Assembly (NCBI GenBank): GCA_964542645.1
Contig: CAZIUG010000007.1
Coordinates: 186,001-250,000 of the forward strand
DNA length: 64,000 nucleotides
Reading direction: 5' to 3'
Origin: Moanibacter sp964542645
Lineage (GTDB): Bacteria > Verrucomicrobiota > Verrucomicrobiia > Opitutales > UBA2987
Below are positions 54,700 to 63,920 of the stretch, in pieces. A program made the position numbers and the translations under genes. How positions within the stretch are numbered: the first letter of the stretch is position 1; each line of letters begins with the position of its first letter. The notes under the pieces are model-generated. The model was not told the origin of the DNA. It ran no database searches and saw nothing but the letters and a program-made list of their open reading frames with translations.

Positions 54700-55806
54700 A
54701 TGCACTTCCTTTTCGAAAACGCGGACCGGGCGGTCATTAAACTAGGCTCTAACCTGCTGACCGATGGCTCTGGCCGCAGCAACACTCAACGCATCGCGGC
54801 TATCTGTCGCCAGATCCATCTCCTTCACGACAAAGGAATCCAAGTTATCATCGTCAGTTCCGGTGCCATCGGTCTGGGCATGGGAAAGCTTGGTTACAAA
54901 AGAAGGCCACGAGATCTTGCTTCGCTCCAAGCTTGTGCGGCTGTTGGACAAAGTATTCTAACAGACACTTGGCAGGCTGGGTTTGATCCCTTCTCCATAG
55001 TCGTTGCTCAGGTTCTCTTAACCCGTGAAGATGTCCGATCACGCAAACGTCATGTAGCCGTGAAAAATCTCTTTGAGCGTCTGCTTTCCGACCGCATCGT
55101 CCCGATAGTTAATGAAAACGACTCGGTCAGCACCGACGAAATCAGGTTCGGCGAAAACGATGTCCTTTCCGCCCTAGTCTCCAGTCTCACTAACACTGAT
55201 ATTCTGATCATCCTTTCGGTAATACCTGGCCTCCTTGACCGGGAAGGCAGCGGAAAGACAATTCCGCTGGTGGAGAAGTTCACATCCTATATCGAAAAAA
55301 TTGCTGGCGACACTGACAGCACTACTTCAGTAGGCGGAATGCGAAGTAAAATTAAGGCTGCCAAAATCGCCGTCAAATCGGGCTGTGCTGTTTTCATCGG
55401 AGACGGTAACGATCCAGACATTATACAGCATCTTTTTCGAGGAAACGCTAAAGGCACCTTTTTCATGCCGAATAAAATTCCTCTTGCATCGAGGAAGCGA
55501 TGGATCGCTTTTTTCGAGAATTCCAAGGGGAGCGTCACTATCGACGGAGGCGCGTATGCAGCAGTTGCCACAGAAGGACGAAGTCTCCTGGCCCGGGGAG
55601 TAATCGGGCATCATGGAGAATTTGAGGCAGGCGATGTTGTCAAAATCGAAAACGCTGATGGGGTCGTGATTGCTCGTGGAATATGTCAGTATGCCAGTGC
55701 TGATCTTGACGCAGTTTTGGGACAGAGTTCAAAACAAATTCAAGAGGCCTATCCCGATCGGGCACGATTTGAAGTGGTTCATCGCGACTCCCTCGTCATA
55801 CTATGA
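54700..55806 (+). CDS. proB: Glutamate 5-kinase with PUA domain
   Basis: A 368-residue protein. The kinase domain has VIKLGSNLLTD near residues 12-22, IVSSGAIGLGMGKLG near 51-65, VNENDSV near 133-139 and FGENDVLSALVSSL near 148-161. GGMRSKIKAAKIAVKSGC near 213-230 precedes a PUA domain of about 75 residues at the C-terminus (IDGGAYAAV..., SLLARGVIGHHGEF). It phosphorylates L-glutamate in the first step of proline synthesis and is usually feedback-inhibited by proline. The proA partner is not next to it, which is a little unusual. Confidence 0.95.
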   Translation: MHFLFENADRAVIKLGSNLLTDGSGRSNTQRIAAICRQIHLLHDKGIQVIIVSSGAIGLGMGKLGYKRRPRDLASLQACAAVGQSILTDTWQAGFDPFSIVVAQVLLTREDVRSRKRHVAVKNLFERLLSDRIVPIVNENDSVSTDEIRFGENDVLSALVSSLTNTDILIILSVIPGLLDREGSGKTIPLVEKFTSYIEKIAGDTDSTTSVGGMRSKIKAAKIAVKSGCAVFIGDGNDPDIIQHLFRGNAKGTFFMPNKIPLASRKRWIAFFENSKGSVTIDGGAYAAVATEGRSLLARGVIGHHGEFEAGDVVKIENADGVVIARGICQYASADLDAVLGQSSKQIQEAYPDRARFEVVHRDSLVIL

Positions 55807-55867
55807 CGCATTCTCAGTGCCTCTGGAATTAATTTTTTATCGTGTCCACCAATTCCCTTAGGGAAAT

Positions 55868-57892
55868 ATGACGCAAAATATTAGAGGGAATCGCCAAGGT
55901 ATCGGCGAGAAAGCAAAACTAGCGGATTTTTCTCCCATTGATTTTGAGTCCGAACTTAATCAAGAGCAATTCGAAGCAGTCACAGCGGCGTCCGGCCCAG
56001 CCCTCGTTCTCGCCGGAGCTGGTTCTGGAAAAACAAGGACATTGACTTACCGTGTTGCTTGGCTCCTAACCCAAGGGGTTAACCCCTCGAATATTCTTCT
56101 TCTCACCTTTACGAATAAAGCGGCAAAGGAAATGCTCCGGAGAGTCGAGGAGCTGACCGGAGTGTCAGCCCATCGATTCTGGGGTGGCACTTTCCACCAT
56201 ATCGGGCATAAGACAGTCCGGACCCATTCCAAGACTGTTGGCCTTGATCCCTCCTTCACAATCCTAGATGACAAGGATTCTGATTCCTTTCTGAAAGATA
56301 CAATCCGGGAAATGGATCCAGGTTTCCTCAAAGAAAAGAATAATCCAAAAATCAGACTAGTTGCCACCATTATCAGCTTCGCACGTAATACCCGATCATC
56401 GATCGAGCAAGTCATTTACGACCGGTACTATTTTTTTGAGCCTCTTGTCGATAGGATCCAGGCATTTCTTGATCGGTACCAAAAACGAAAACGAGAGCAT
56501 CAAGTCGCTGACTTCGATGATCTTATCGTTTTCTGGCACGATATCCTTCGGAAGAGTCCTGAAGTTGCGTGTCATTATAGGAATCAGTTCAAACATATCC
56601 TGGTCGATGAATATCAGGATACAAACCAGCTCCAGGCAGACATTGTGGATATACTTGGGAAACATCGAAATCTCATGGCAGTGGGTGATGATGCCCAATG
56701 CATCTACACCTGGAGAGGGGCTAGTTATGAGAATATCATGACCTTCACAGAGCGCTACCCAGAAAGTAACATCTACAAGATTGAGACTAACTATCGCAGC
56801 ACCCCCCAGATTCTGAACTTGGCCAACAGCATCCTTGCAACCCAGCCTTCGGGATCCGGATATCGAAAGGAAATGCGCCCGACCAGAAAATCTAATCACC
56901 TCCCCTTCGTAGTCCCAATCATGGACAGCAAATTGGAGGCCGAATTCATCATCAAACGAACCCAAGGATTGCTCGACAACGGATATCGCCTATCTGATAT
57001 CGCTATTCTCTATCGCGCCCATTACCAAGCCCTCGACGTTCAGGTTGAGCTCTCTCGTGCTGGAATCCCTTTTATTATCACCAGCGGCGTTCGCTTTTTC
57101 GAACAGTCCCACGTTAGAGACCTTGTTTCTCAACTGCGATTCACTATCAATCCAATGGATCAACCTGCCTTTGTAAGGCTTACAAGTCTAATTCCCAAAG
57201 TTGGCGAGCGTACTGCTCTCCGTCTGTTCGAAGCCCTCAACCAATTTGGAACCAAAGCTAAAATCTCCCGGCTTGAGGCAATGTTTGCACCTGAGATTCA
57301 AAAAATCATCCCGAAAACTGCAAAGGAGGAGTGGCTTGATCTTGCCCAATCTATTAAAGATATCAGCGAGGCAGCCCGGAATCAGACACCCGCCGACGCT
57401 GTTCGAATTGCTATCGAAGGTTGGTACAGTGGTTACATACGCACCGTCTACCCTAATTGGCAGACTCGGTTAGAAGATCTCAATGGCCTCATAGGGTTTG
57501 CTGGCCGCTTCGATAGCATGACCGAACTGCTCGCTCAGCTCATTCTCCTTAATACGGAAACCAGCGACAGATCGGCTGACAACAGCGGCGATTTTATGAG
57601 ACTTACAACCGTTCACCAAGCAAAGGGACTTGAGTTCCCAATTGTATTCGTCATCGCGTTAGCCGACGGCCTTTTCCCCATTCGTCGATCAATCGAGGAA
57701 GGAAATCTGGACGAAGAACGCCGACTCTTCTATGTTGCTGTCACTCGTGCTAAAGATGAGCTGTATCTCTCTTATCCCCTCATTAGTCCTCAAGGCGGCC
57801 CGCCCCTGCGTCCTCGCCCAAGTCGCTTTGTCGAGACCCTATCCTCGAATCACTTCGAGTTTCTTCACCCACATCGGCAAAACACCTATTGA
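55868..57892 (+). CDS. UvrD/Rep-type superfamily 1 DNA helicase
   Basis: A 674-residue helicase. LNQEQFEAVTAASGPALVLAGAGSGKTRTLTYR near residues 33-65 has the Q motif and Walker A; LLTFTNKAAKEM, DDLIVFW, VDEYQDTNQLQ (Walker B), GDDAQCIYTWRGA, LETNYRST-like IETNYRST, TVHQAKGLEFPIVF and EERRLFYVAVTRAKDELYLS cover the conserved motifs. The closest named group is PcrA/UvrD, acting in repair and replication-fork processing. It is 61 bases after proB and its stop lies 4 bases before the start of the next small gene. Confidence 0.95.
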   Translation: MTQNIRGNRQGIGEKAKLADFSPIDFESELNQEQFEAVTAASGPALVLAGAGSGKTRTLTYRVAWLLTQGVNPSNILLLTFTNKAAKEMLRRVEELTGVSAHRFWGGTFHHIGHKTVRTHSKTVGLDPSFTILDDKDSDSFLKDTIREMDPGFLKEKNNPKIRLVATIISFARNTRSSIEQVIYDRYYFFEPLVDRIQAFLDRYQKRKREHQVADFDDLIVFWHDILRKSPEVACHYRNQFKHILVDEYQDTNQLQADIVDILGKHRNLMAVGDDAQCIYTWRGASYENIMTFTERYPESNIYKIETNYRSTPQILNLANSILATQPSGSGYRKEMRPTRKSNHLPFVVPIMDSKLEAEFIIKRTQGLLDNGYRLSDIAILYRAHYQALDVQVELSRAGIPFIITSGVRFFEQSHVRDLVSQLRFTINPMDQPAFVRLTSLIPKVGERTALRLFEALNQFGTKAKISRLEAMFAPEIQKIIPKTAKEEWLDLAQSIKDISEAARNQTPADAVRIAIEGWYSGYIRTVYPNWQTRLEDLNGLIGFAGRFDSMTELLAQLILLNTETSDRSADNSGDFMRLTTVHQAKGLEFPIVFVIALADGLFPIRRSIEEGNLDEERRLFYVAVTRAKDELYLSYPLISPQGGPPLRPRPSRFVETLSSNHFEFLHPHRQNTY

Positions 57893-57896
57893 TAGC

Positions 57897-58358
57897 GTGA
57901 AGCATATTCTCATTTTTTTTGGTCTTCTCTCAATCACTTCCCCCCTTGATTCAGAGATCGAGATCAAGCTAGTTCAAACCAGATATTTTCTGGAAGAAGA
58001 TTTTGTCCGTATACGGGAATACTTGAATGGAAAGGAATTTAGTGGACGAAGACTGGCGGTAAGGACCCAATCTGATCAGAGGACTGGTCTTTATTTTGTC
58101 CTCACGCTAAGTCGCAATGCCGCCGCTCTTCCCAGCGATACTAAGGTGCGAATAGAAGTTCTTACAGAAGGAGAGCTAACGGCAAGGTCCTTCGAATTTG
58201 AAATTCCCAAAAAAAGGCCCTTCACCCGTGATCTGTTCCTAGGCCTAACCGGGTCCCATTGGCCAAATCCCAATGCCGTGCCACTCGCTTGGAATATCTC
58301 GCTAATGGGCCCCTCCGAAGAAATCATCGACCAGCAAAAGAGTTTCCTTTGGGAATAG
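57897..58358 (+). CDS. Exported hypothetical protein
   Basis: From the GTG at 57897 it encodes 153 residues. A short hydrophobic N-terminal segment, KHILIFFGLLSITSPL, resembles a signal peptide. The rest is soluble with a beta-rich pattern (EIEIKLVQTRYFLE, GLYFVLTLSRNA, TKVRIEVLTEG, ARSFEFEIPK) that fits a small immunoglobulin-like or sandwich fold. No named family is recognised. The start at 57897 follows the helicase stop by 4 bases, so coupling is likely. An extended frame to 57732 overlaps the helicase and is not favoured. Confidence 0.6.
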   Translation: MKHILIFFGLLSITSPLDSEIEIKLVQTRYFLEEDFVRIREYLNGKEFSGRRLAVRTQSDQRTGLYFVLTLSRNAAALPSDTKVRIEVLTEGELTARSFEFEIPKKRPFTRDLFLGLTGSHWPNPNAVPLAWNISLMGPSEEIIDQQKSFLWE

Positions 58359-58745
58359 CACTTCACCTCTGGATTCGATTCCTTCTAAATTCGATATGTT
58401 CTATATGAAACTTCGTTTTCTAAAGGTACTTTTTGATTAGAATGTCTACTCTAGGAAATCTTCTATGGGCTCCGTCAATTCGAACCTCATCTGCCCTTTC
58501 TTTGCACAGCACTTCTCAAAACTTTTCATCGACAAACTCCGTACCCACGGTACAGCAGCAGCCCTGCTCAAGTTTACTGATCAAGGATTCCGACTATAAC
58601 AAAGCTGCCTATAAAGGGACAGCCTTGGAAACGAAAAGGAGCAGATCCCCAATGGCTCTTTTATTGCCCTGAGAATAGTCATTTTGATATCTTTCGGACT
58701 TTATAACTCAATCCAAAGACAAAATCAAACACGCTCTCCGCAATC
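58359..58745. other. 387-base intergenic region
   Basis: No gene or structured element is recognised; a 79-codon plus-strand frame (58433-58672) is Ser-rich without family character. It separates the core-gene block from the second catabolic cluster and presumably carries the promoter of the latter. Confidence 0.5.
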
Positions 58746-59549
58746 ATGATTGTCGACAGCCATCTTCACATTTGGTCGGAAGACACAGAACAATACCCTC
58801 GGACTGAGACGCCCTACCCTGGCTCAGTCAAATTGCTTCTCGACTACATGGGCGAAAGCGGGGTCGACCGCGCCGTCATAGTCCTTCCAGTACATTACCG
58901 GTACGACAATCGAATCCTAGCTGATACACTGAAAATTCATGATGGTAAATTTGCGGGTGTAGGAGTGGTTGATCCACAAGGACCTTCTGCAGCGGACACG
59001 TTGTCACGTCTAGTGGAAGAAGAGGGTATCCGCGGTATCAGGATTCGGGGCACGATTGAACCGGAAAGCTTCTGCAAACCGGAGACCGAACCACTCTGGC
59101 AGCGCGCAGCAGAACTTTCGGCAATAATTTGTATACTTGCCACACCGGACCAGGTACCGGCCATGAAGCAAATGATTCAACGGTTTCCCGACACCACAGT
59201 CGTAATCGACCATTTTGCCCAAATTCCCGCCGTGGATGGAATTGGCTGCGAAGCCTTCCAAACTTTTCTCAGCCTTTCCGAATTTCCCAAGGTCCACATT
59301 AAGTTTTCCGGTCTTCACTACTGGGGTGACCTACCCTACCCTCACTATCAAGCTCAGAAGAATCTACGCGCTGCATTCGATGCCTTCGGAACAAACCGAA
59401 TTCTCTGGGGGTCAGACTGGCCTCACATTCTTTCTAAAGGCGGATATATTAGGTGCCTTAATTTTGTTCGTCGGGAACTTAATTGGATAACCGATGAGGA
59501 GAAAACCGAAATATTAGGTGGTACTTCGCTGCGCCTCTGGTGGGACTAA
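58746..59549 (+). CDS. Amidohydrolase 2 family TIM-barrel hydrolase (lactonase-like)
   Basis: A 267-residue protein. MIVDSHLHIWSED gives the first H-x-H metal motif, GIRGIRIRG near residues 98-106 and VVIDHFAQIP near 152-161 are barrel strands, KFSGLHYW near 183-190 follows, and ILWGSDWPH near 217-225 holds the last metal-binding Asp. The family (COG3618-type) includes fuconolactonase, rhamnonolactonase and related lactonases and decarboxylases. Beside dehydrogenases and an isomerase-like gene a sugar lactonase is plausible. It is cytoplasmic. Confidence 0.87.
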   Translation: MIVDSHLHIWSEDTEQYPRTETPYPGSVKLLLDYMGESGVDRAVIVLPVHYRYDNRILADTLKIHDGKFAGVGVVDPQGPSAADTLSRLVEEEGIRGIRIRGTIEPESFCKPETEPLWQRAAELSAIICILATPDQVPAMKQMIQRFPDTTVVIDHFAQIPAVDGIGCEAFQTFLSLSEFPKVHIKFSGLHYWGDLPYPHYQAQKNLRAAFDAFGTNRILWGSDWPHILSKGGYIRCLNFVRRELNWITDEEKTEILGGTSLRLWWD

Positions 59550-59792
59550 GAAGAAACTATTCGACACTGAATCCCCGTCATTGCTAGAAAATTCACTACC
59601 GATAAAGGAGTATCTTTACGCTGTCGGACGCTCCTATATTACTTTTAGTCTTCTAGGCCTAGCCTCCCCGTTTTGTCCACTGAATCGACTTCCCTCCCGT
59701 AAAGGACAGAATAGTGCTTACATTTTTCCTCGAGTCTCTTGATCATTCAATATCTAATTTGACAGACCGTACTAACTTACAAGCATCGTCCT

Positions 59793-60878
59793 ATGAGTCT
59801 CGAACACATTGATGTTGTAATTGCGTGTAATCGTAAAGTACGGGAAAAGTACCTGGACCCCGACGATTTAAAACGCCTTGAAGAATTCGCCAATTGGAGA
59901 TGGATTGAATTCGAAGGCGGAGGAATCCAAGACGCAAATACTCAGCCGGAAGAAAGAGCAAAACTGGCTGGAGAGCTTACTGAAACCGTTGCTCTTATCC
60001 TCTGCCATGGTGCCCCTAGAATCGACACCGAGTTACTCGCCTGTGCACCGAAGTTGAAACTGATTGGGGAGTTGGAAGGAGATCGGTTTGCCAGTCGGAT
60101 AGATTTGGAGGCAGCATGGGAGCGGGGCATAAGAACGGTCGACACAACCAACGGATCCTCTTATCCCGTCGCAGAATGGGCACTTGGCCTACTTCTCATT
60201 TCGATGCGCAATGCGGGTGCTCTCTTTCGCCGGATCATCGCGGGCCAACCCACATGGAAAGAAGGGTTCAAGATTGGAAAAAGGGAAGCCGACCCCGGCT
60301 ATTTACACGGCGATCTTTATGGCAAGAGAGTGGGCCTAATTGGTTGTGGCCATATTGGCCGACGCCTCATAAAATTTCTTCGCCCGTTCGAGGTTGAAAT
60401 TTGGGTCCATGACCCCTACCTGTCCAGCGAAATGGCCGATGCATCCGGTTTCCTTCAAACCTCCCTCGATAACGTGTTATCCCAGTGCGACGCCATCATC
60501 TGTCTTGCCCCTCTAACTCCTAAGACGGAAGGTATGATCGGTCGCAGCGAACTGAATCGAATCCCCTCTGGTTCCGTTCTTATTAATGTCTCTCGGGGTC
60601 CCATTATCGATTCCGAAGCCCTTATCGAGCGTCTCAAGCGTGGGGATATTGTTGCTGGCCTTGACGTTTTCGATCCCGAGCCGATCCCGCCAACCAGTGA
60701 AATCATTCAACTCGAGAATGTTTTTCTGAGCCCTCATATAGCAGGCGTCACAGCCGCCAGTCATCCGCGCTTCTTCAAGCTCATGGTCGATGAAGTGAAA
60801 CGCTACCATGAGGGCCATGGGAATCTCTTCGAACTCACACCACGCTCGCTGGCCAATCGAACTGGAATGGAAGTATGA
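59793..60878 (+). CDS. D-isomer-specific 2-hydroxyacid dehydrogenase
   Basis: A 361-residue member of the phosphoglycerate/hydroxypyruvate dehydrogenase family. The NAD motif GLIGCGHIGRRLI is near residues 180-192. Catalytic Arg is in NVSRGPIIDSEAL, Glu in VFDPEPIPP, and His in SPHIAGVT. It lacks the ACT domain of SerA, so it is probably a catabolic or glyoxylate/hydroxypyruvate type enzyme, oxidising a D-2-hydroxy acid or reducing a keto acid. It lies 243 bases after the amidohydrolase and 86 bases before the next one. Confidence 0.9.
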   Translation: MSLEHIDVVIACNRKVREKYLDPDDLKRLEEFANWRWIEFEGGGIQDANTQPEERAKLAGELTETVALILCHGAPRIDTELLACAPKLKLIGELEGDRFASRIDLEAAWERGIRTVDTTNGSSYPVAEWALGLLLISMRNAGALFRRIIAGQPTWKEGFKIGKREADPGYLHGDLYGKRVGLIGCGHIGRRLIKFLRPFEVEIWVHDPYLSSEMADASGFLQTSLDNVLSQCDAIICLAPLTPKTEGMIGRSELNRIPSGSVLINVSRGPIIDSEALIERLKRGDIVAGLDVFDPEPIPPTSEIIQLENVFLSPHIAGVTAASHPRFFKLMVDEVKRYHEGHGNLFELTPRSLANRTGMEV

Positions 60879-60964
60879 GAAACTCCAGATAATCTTGTTC
60901 GTTCTCTTTATCATACCCTTCCTAGGTTTTACATGCGCTCGAGAAAACACAAAGAAGACCCGTC

Positions 60965-61783
60965 ATGATTATCGACACCCATATACATCTCTATGATCCA
61001 TTTCGAAAAGGAGGAACCCCATGGCCCGAACAGGACGACAAGGTGCTCTATAAGAGAACACTGCCCAGTCGGTGCAAAGAACTTGCTATCCCAGCCGGGG
61101 TCACTGGTGCTATCGTAGTCGAGTGTAGTCATTGGATCGAAGATAATCAATGGGTCCTCGACCTGGCTAAGGAAGATCCATTCATCTTTGGCCTAGTCGG
61201 AAATCTGGATGCTAACGACCAGCGCTTTCGGGACCTCATCTACCGGTTTTCTAAAGACCCCGTATTCCGCGGAATACGGGCACGTCTCTGGGACCCAAAC
61301 AATGTTGATGCTCTTCGTCTCCTCGCTGACTGTAACCTATCGTTTGACTGTGGACTAACCGAGGGAACGGCAAAGATCGCCAGCGAGATTCCAGATCTTC
61401 GGATAATTGTAAATCACAGTGCCGGACTTCCCATGGAAGGAAATAATCCCGATCAAGATCAAGTTGCTCTCATGCAAGAAACTGCCTCATACCCCAATGT
61501 TTTTTGCAAACTCTCTGGCATGATGGACCTCAGATGCAAAATACGACCGGCCCCAACCGATGTTTCCCATTATGCTCCTGTCCTCGACCTTCTTTGGGAA
61601 GCCTTCGGCGAAGACCGCATGATATTTGGAAGCGACTGGCCAGTTTCTGACAATAGTGAACGGAGCTATGGGGAAGTTCTCGAGCTCGCACAAGAATATA
61701 TTCGATCAAAATCCGAATCCGCCTACCACAAGGTATTCTGTGAGAACTCAAGGAAAGCATATATGTGGATCGATCGCCGCTGA
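60965..61783 (+). CDS. Amidohydrolase 2 family TIM-barrel hydrolase, second copy
   Basis: A 272-residue protein. MIIDTHIHLYDPFRKGGTPWP near the start has the H-x-H motif; GAIVVECSHW near residues 49-58 and FRGIRARLWD near 100-109 are barrel segments; RIIVNHSAG near 146-154 and FCKLSGMMD near 179-187 follow; FGSDWPVSDN near 220-229 has the metal Asp. It shares the fold and general motifs of the hydrolase at 58746 but is clearly distinct. The substrate is unknown; lactones or other cyclic esters are likely from family and context. Confidence 0.87.
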   Translation: MIIDTHIHLYDPFRKGGTPWPEQDDKVLYKRTLPSRCKELAIPAGVTGAIVVECSHWIEDNQWVLDLAKEDPFIFGLVGNLDANDQRFRDLIYRFSKDPVFRGIRARLWDPNNVDALRLLADCNLSFDCGLTEGTAKIASEIPDLRIIVNHSAGLPMEGNNPDQDQVALMQETASYPNVFCKLSGMMDLRCKIRPAPTDVSHYAPVLDLLWEAFGEDRMIFGSDWPVSDNSERSYGEVLELAQEYIRSKSESAYHKVFCENSRKAYMWIDRR

Positions 61784-61839
61784 AATAGCTTTATTCTAAA
61801 CAAGCCTTTCTTAAGGCTCGAAATTGGAAACTTGCTCAT

Positions 61840-62631
61840 ATGCTACTCTCCGGTCTGCTATCCGTCACTTTCCGCAGACTCCATTCGGACCAGATCATTG
61901 ACCTCGTGCAGAGGGCCGGCTTAAGTGGTATCGAGTGGGGAGGCGATATCCACATCCCACATGGGGATCTTAAGCAAGCCCAAGAGACCCGCCGCCGAAC
62001 TGAGAACGCTGGGCTGCAAATTTTCGCCTACGGATCTTATTACCGATCAGTGGCAAGCGAAGAAGAGGGACTCTCCTTCAACACCGTCCTCGAAACGGCC
62101 ATTGCTCTAGGAGCACCAATTATTCGGATTTGGGCTGGCCGGAGAGGTTCGGCTGAAGTCGACCGAAAATATCGTACATCAATTGCCGAGAATATCCGAG
62201 AAATCGGAGACACGACCCAGTCCCACAATATTCAGGTTGTTCTCGAATTTCACAGCAATACCCTAACGGATAGTGCGGATTCAGCTCTATGTCTAATTCG
62301 CGAGGTGGCCCATCCCAACATTAAACTCTCTTGGCAGCCCCCTCATGCCGAATCTACCGAAATTCGACTGGAAGGTCTAAGGAAAGTCCTGCCCTACCTT
62401 TTGAATCTTCACGTTTTTCATTGGAAATCAGGAAATGGAAAATTGGATCGCAGACCTCTAAATGAAGGTGTCGACGACTGGACAGCTTACCTGAAGGTCG
62501 TCAACAGCCCCTTTCGCCGATACGCAACGATGCTCGAATTCGTTCGCGAGGACAGCCCCGAGCAATTCCTCCAAGATGCCGAAACCCTCAGGCAACTTAT
62601 CGAAAATGTTTCTACAGGATTAGCCCAATAA
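61840..62631 (+). CDS. Sugar phosphate isomerase/epimerase-like TIM-barrel protein
   Basis: A 263-residue member of the xylose-isomerase-like/AP endonuclease 2 barrel group. SDQIIDLVQRAGLSGIEWGGDIHIPHGD near residues 18-45, IAENIREIGDTTQSHNIQVVLEFHSNTL near 111-138, KLSWQPPH near 161-168 and LLNLHVFHW near 186-194 provide the typical His/Glu/Asp metal ligands. It is short for xylose isomerase and fits epimerases or isomerases of keto-sugars and inosose-type compounds. It is cytoplasmic and lies 57 bases after the second amidohydrolase. Confidence 0.85.
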   Translation: MLLSGLLSVTFRRLHSDQIIDLVQRAGLSGIEWGGDIHIPHGDLKQAQETRRRTENAGLQIFAYGSYYRSVASEEEGLSFNTVLETAIALGAPIIRIWAGRRGSAEVDRKYRTSIAENIREIGDTTQSHNIQVVLEFHSNTLTDSADSALCLIREVAHPNIKLSWQPPHAESTEIRLEGLRKVLPYLLNLHVFHWKSGNGKLDRRPLNEGVDDWTAYLKVVNSPFRRYATMLEFVREDSPEQFLQDAETLRQLIENVSTGLAQ

Positions 62632-62771
62632 GTCTCCTTTTAAATGGAGGTTGGCCCTTCCGCTAACCAATCCACAAAAACTCCAACCGGCATGGTTAAA
62701 GTAATGCCTTAAATTAGAACCGGTCGTTGACAGCGATACTCGCGGCCGCAAAATTGCGAGTAGGTAGAATC

Positions 62772-63767
62772 ATGAAGGAAAAAATTCGATGGGCTCAATA
62801 CGGTACAAAACACGGCCACGCGGCGGGAAAACTTCTAGCCTTGCAGAGGAATCCCAATGTGGAGGTAGCTGGTGTATACGAACCGGATCCAAATAGAAGG
62901 GAGGAAGTTTCCAATCAGGAGGGACCCTTTTCCTCCTGCAACTGGCTTAATGATCCGAGCCAGATTTTTGAGGACGCTTCGATCGTCGCAGTAGCGTCGG
63001 AAGGTTCCAATTCTGAAAGTCTCGACCAAACCGAAAGCTTAATTGAAGCTGGGAAACACATTTGGTATGACAAGCCGGCCGGGAATAACTGGCAACAGTG
63101 GCAGCGTATCGTTCGCACCGCGGAAGAAAGGAGCCTTCATATTCAAATGGGATATATGCTCCGTTATCACCCATCCTTCAAGCGTATTGCTAAATGGGCT
63201 CGCGGTGGACTTCTTGGTGAGATCACCTCTGTCCGGGGCCGCATGTCGTCTTCCATCCCTAAAGATAGAGTGGAGGCACTGGGAATTTTCAAAGGAGGTA
63301 TCTTCTTTGATCTTGGAGCCCATATGCTTGACCAAGTCATCTGGCTTCTGGGCCGCCCGGAAAAAATCACACCTTTTTTTCGTAGCGACAGCGATGCGGT
63401 CGGAGTAGTAGATAATTCTCTCGCCGTGTTTGAGACCGCCAATGCAATAGCATATATAGACATCTCTTCCTTTGAGACGAAACCGTCAGCTCGACGCTTC
63501 GAGGTTTACGGAACACAAGGTAGTGCCATTATCTTGGAACCATTTGAACCAGGCCCGCAAATTCGGCTTTGCCTAGATCAAGCCCGCGGAGGATATTCTG
63601 AAGGCGAGCAAATTGTTTGGGAAGAGAACCGATCTCGCCAAGATCTATATGAACTCGAGCTCGCGGCTTTGCTTGCTTCAATCTCAGGAGATCAGGAACC
63701 CGACCGATCCCGGTCTCACGAACTGTTGGTTCAAGAAATTCTCCTTAGGACCTGCGGTTACCTCTAG
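62772..63767 (+). CDS. Gfo/Idh/MocA family oxidoreductase, second copy
   Basis: From the ATG at 62772 it encodes 331 residues; a TTG at 62727 opens the frame earlier but the added residues are not typical. IRWAQYGTKHGHAAGK near the start is the Rossmann block (with AQYGT in place of the common GxGxxG). IWYDKPAGN near residues 97-105 is the family E/DKP motif. FDLGAHMLDQVIWLLGRPE near 179-197 has the active-site His. It oxidises or reduces a sugar or polyol with NAD(P). It is 141 bases after the isomerase-like gene and, with a DegT gene following, suggests amino-sugar or polyol catabolism. Confidence 0.88.
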   Translation: MKEKIRWAQYGTKHGHAAGKLLALQRNPNVEVAGVYEPDPNRREEVSNQEGPFSSCNWLNDPSQIFEDASIVAVASEGSNSESLDQTESLIEAGKHIWYDKPAGNNWQQWQRIVRTAEERSLHIQMGYMLRYHPSFKRIAKWARGGLLGEITSVRGRMSSSIPKDRVEALGIFKGGIFFDLGAHMLDQVIWLLGRPEKITPFFRSDSDAVGVVDNSLAVFETANAIAYIDISSFETKPSARRFEVYGTQGSAIILEPFEPGPQIRLCLDQARGGYSEGEQIVWEENRSRQDLYELELAALLASISGDQEPDRSRSHELLVQEILLRTCGYL

Positions 63768-63920
63768 CCAGAAAATCTAAAAAGATTTCCGAAATCAAAA
63801 CTTACGGGGATTCTTAAAAGGTCTGTTCCTATAAAATTCACTTGAAATGGAAATGACAACGGCGGGCAACGTTCATAGCTCCTATTGACGACTTGCTTTC
63901 CGTTTGTATGGTAAACCCCC

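Noticed and set aside
58433..58672. Plus-strand frame of 79 codons before the first amidohydrolase
   Set aside because: Ser-rich, without hydrophobic core or similarity, in a long non-coding spacer.
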